From Prochlorococcus sp. AG-424-M03 (GTDB lineage Bacteria > Cyanobacteriota > Cyanobacteriia > PCC-6307 > Cyanobiaceae), in the NCBI GenBank assembly GCA_003213275.1, contig QCNH01000007.1, positions 1 to 33,798 on the forward strand: DNA of 33,798 bases. The letters are read 5' to 3'. The notes beneath the pieces are model-generated. The model worked only from the letters and a program-made list of their open reading frames with translations, made no database searches and was not told the origin of the DNA. The position numbers and the translations under genes were made by a program. Shown here one piece after another: positions 32,269 through 33,798 of the stretch. The stretch's first letter is position 1, and every line of letters starts with the position of its first letter.

Positions 32269-33059
32269 ATCTAAGAAAATATTTAAAAGTTTATAAAAAA
32301 TTTTTACATACTTCTTTAGCTTCTGAGTTGGAATATAAAACAAATATATTAATTGATTTAATTACTGCAATTTTGAGTTTAACAGGAAGTATTTTTTTAT
32401 TATCTATTTTCTTTAAAAACAATGGTATTATTGGAGGCTGGGAATTTGAACAGGCACTTATAATTCAAGGTATTTATACAATTTTGAATGGGATAACCAA
32501 TACTTGGTTCAATCCTAATCTTACAGAAATAGTTAAACATATAAGAGAAGGAACTTTAGATTTTGTCCTTTTAAAACCTATAGATAGTCAATTTTTTATC
32601 TCCCTAAAAAAAATAAACCCTTCTGGCTTTTTAGAAATAATGCTTGGATTTTTCTTATTGATATACTGCATTAGAATCAATCAAATAAATTTAAACTTAA
32701 GTTTCCTTACTTTATGTTTGATTACGATAATCTGCTCAATATCTATTTTATATAGTTTATGGTTTTTTATTTCTACTACTACTATTTGGTTTGTTAAGAC
32801 ATGGAATGCTACAGAAGTATTAAGATCGTTCCTTTACATTGGAAGATTCCCTCTGAATTCTTTTTCCTTTTCTCTAAGAATATTTTTTAGTGTGATCATT
32901 CCTATTGCATTTATAACGACAATCCCTTCTGAAGTTTTCCTAGGTCTTTCACAAATATGGAAAATATTGCTAGAAATTATTGTGGCTATGCTATTTCTTT
33001 TTTCTTCTAGAAAGTTCTGGTTATATGCATTGAAATTCTATTCATCAGCTTCTAGCTAA
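32265..33059 (+). CDS. ABC-2 type permease (DUF990-like), second subunit
   Basis: ATGA overlap with the first permease; EIVKHIREGTLDFVLLKPIDSQFFISLKK is typical of DUF990-type permeases. Confidence 0.85.
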   Translation: MNLRKYLKVYKKFLHTSLASELEYKTNILIDLITAILSLTGSIFLLSIFFKNNGIIGGWEFEQALIIQGIYTILNGITNTWFNPNLTEIVKHIREGTLDFVLLKPIDSQFFISLKKINPSGFLEIMLGFFLLIYCIRINQINLNLSFLTLCLITIICSISILYSLWFFISTTTIWFVKTWNATEVLRSFLYIGRFPLNSFSFSLRIFFSVIIPIAFITTIPSEVFLGLSQIWKILLEIIVAMLFLFSSRKFWLYALKFYSSASS

Positions 33060-33062
33060 ATA

Positions 33063-33356
33063 TTATTTAACAATCTTATTACTGCAGAATTCCCAAATTT
33101 TTTGTTTACTTTTCAGATTAGAGAGCCTAGATAATTTCTTAAAATTAGATGAAGATTTTTCAACAGATAAAAGCCTACAGTTGTAGTCAATTAGATAATT
33201 TCTTGAAATAATTCTTAATTTGAGTGTGACTTCACAAAGAATAATAACTATTGCAATATTAAAAACAGTCCTAAAAATATGTAAAATTGACTTTGAATAG
33301 TTTTCATTTTCAGTTTTCAATTCAAGCTTCATTATTTCACTATATGCTGAGGGCAT
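33063..33356 (-). CDS. Hypothetical protein with one TM segment
   Basis: 97 aa ORF in a low-GC gap, hydrophobic stretch TVFNIAIVIILCEVTL. No family recognised. Confidence 0.35.
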   Translation of the reverse strand: MPSAYSEIMKLELKTENENYSKSILHIFRTVFNIAIVIILCEVTLKLRIISRNYLIDYNCRLLSVEKSSSNFKKLSRLSNLKSKQKIWEFCSNKIVK

Positions 33357-33559
33357 TTAATAGCAGCGATAGCAACAGCTGTAACTTTAAAATTTTCTGA
33401 CTTCTCAATAACCTCCTTAACTTCTAACGGTCCAAATTTATTGCTTGCATCACTGTAAGAAAGAAGTAAAGATTTATAATTATCATGACCTAAATCTCTA
33501 TATTCACAGAAATTATCTCCAACATAATTTAAAAGAGTTAGTAATGTTAATTCAATCAT
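33332..33559 (-). CDS. Hypothetical protein, 75 aa
   Basis: Protein-like composition (MIELTLLTLLNYVGDNFCEYRDLGHDNYKSLLLSYSDASNKFGPLEVKEVIEKSENFKVTAVAIAAIKCPQHIVK). No family recognised. Confidence 0.55.
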   Translation of the reverse strand: MIELTLLTLLNYVGDNFCEYRDLGHDNYKSLLLSYSDASNKFGPLEVKEVIEKSENFKVTAVAIAAIKCPQHIVK

Positions 33560-33636
33560 TAAAGCTTTTTAACTAACAAAGTTCTTACGAATAATATAAT
33601 GCATGAAATTTTTTACAAGTTTAATTATTAAAAACA

Positions 33637-33668
33637 CTTGAAATCTTGAAATCTTGAAATCTTGAAAT
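33637..33668. repeat. Tandem repeat, 8-bp unit CTTGAAAT x 4
   Basis: Direct reading: CTTGAAATCTTGAAATCTTGAAATCTTGAAAT. Confidence 0.97.
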
Positions 33669-33746
33669 AAGAAGTTTATTAATAAATCATAAAAATACAA
33701 AATTATTTCTGTATGGCAAGGCTTACATAGATAAAAAATAACCATA

Positions 33747-33796
33747 GCACTACCTGTAGTGTTTTACCTACATTCAATTTGCACTACAGATAGGGG
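33747..33796 (+). promoter_or_regulatory. Candidate repressor operator pair (NrdR-box-like): perfect dyad plus degenerate second copy
   Basis: GCACTACCTGTAGTGT (33747-33762, CACTAC-CT-GTAGTG perfect 6-bp arms) and GCACTACAGATAGGGG (33781-33796), start-to-start 34 bp, just before the window edge. Confidence 0.4.
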
Positions 33797-33798
33797 GT

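Overview
This is a very AT-rich, densely packed cyanobacterial chromosome segment. Gene content, codon usage and compactness look like a high-light-adapted Prochlorococcus. That attribution is from reading the proteins, not from a database search. Most of the window is core metabolism: an S1-domain ribonuclease C-terminus cut by the left edge, acsF, a tldD/tldE(pmbA) pair, fmt, a TerC-family protein, mfd, dapB, chlH, folP, tpiA, an S4-domain RNA-binding protein, an ABC exporter, carB, rsfS, an asparaginase, an initiator tRNA with a clear intrinsic terminator, a PetP/DUF2862-like protein, and an ABC-2 ATPase plus two permeases. These are interleaved with cyanobacteria-restricted unknowns (DUF2996, DUF4335, DUF3038, DUF2949, DUF3318, DUF6447 and CGLD27/DUF1230-like). 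I found no CRISPR array, insertion sequence, phage module, toxin-antitoxin pair or defence island, and no clearly novel system. The best second-look items are: (i) a DUF3038 gene whose conserved N-terminus lies upstream of any ATG/GTG/TTG start, with a possible ATA start behind an AAGGA motif; (ii) two unlisted small single-TM ORFs (53 and 48 aa); (iii) a perfect 6-bp dyad plus a related half-repeat at the right edge that resembles a NrdR box pair; (iv) an initiator tRNA with an A51-C63 T-stem mismatch; and (v) a PetP-like protein with a C-terminal extension.
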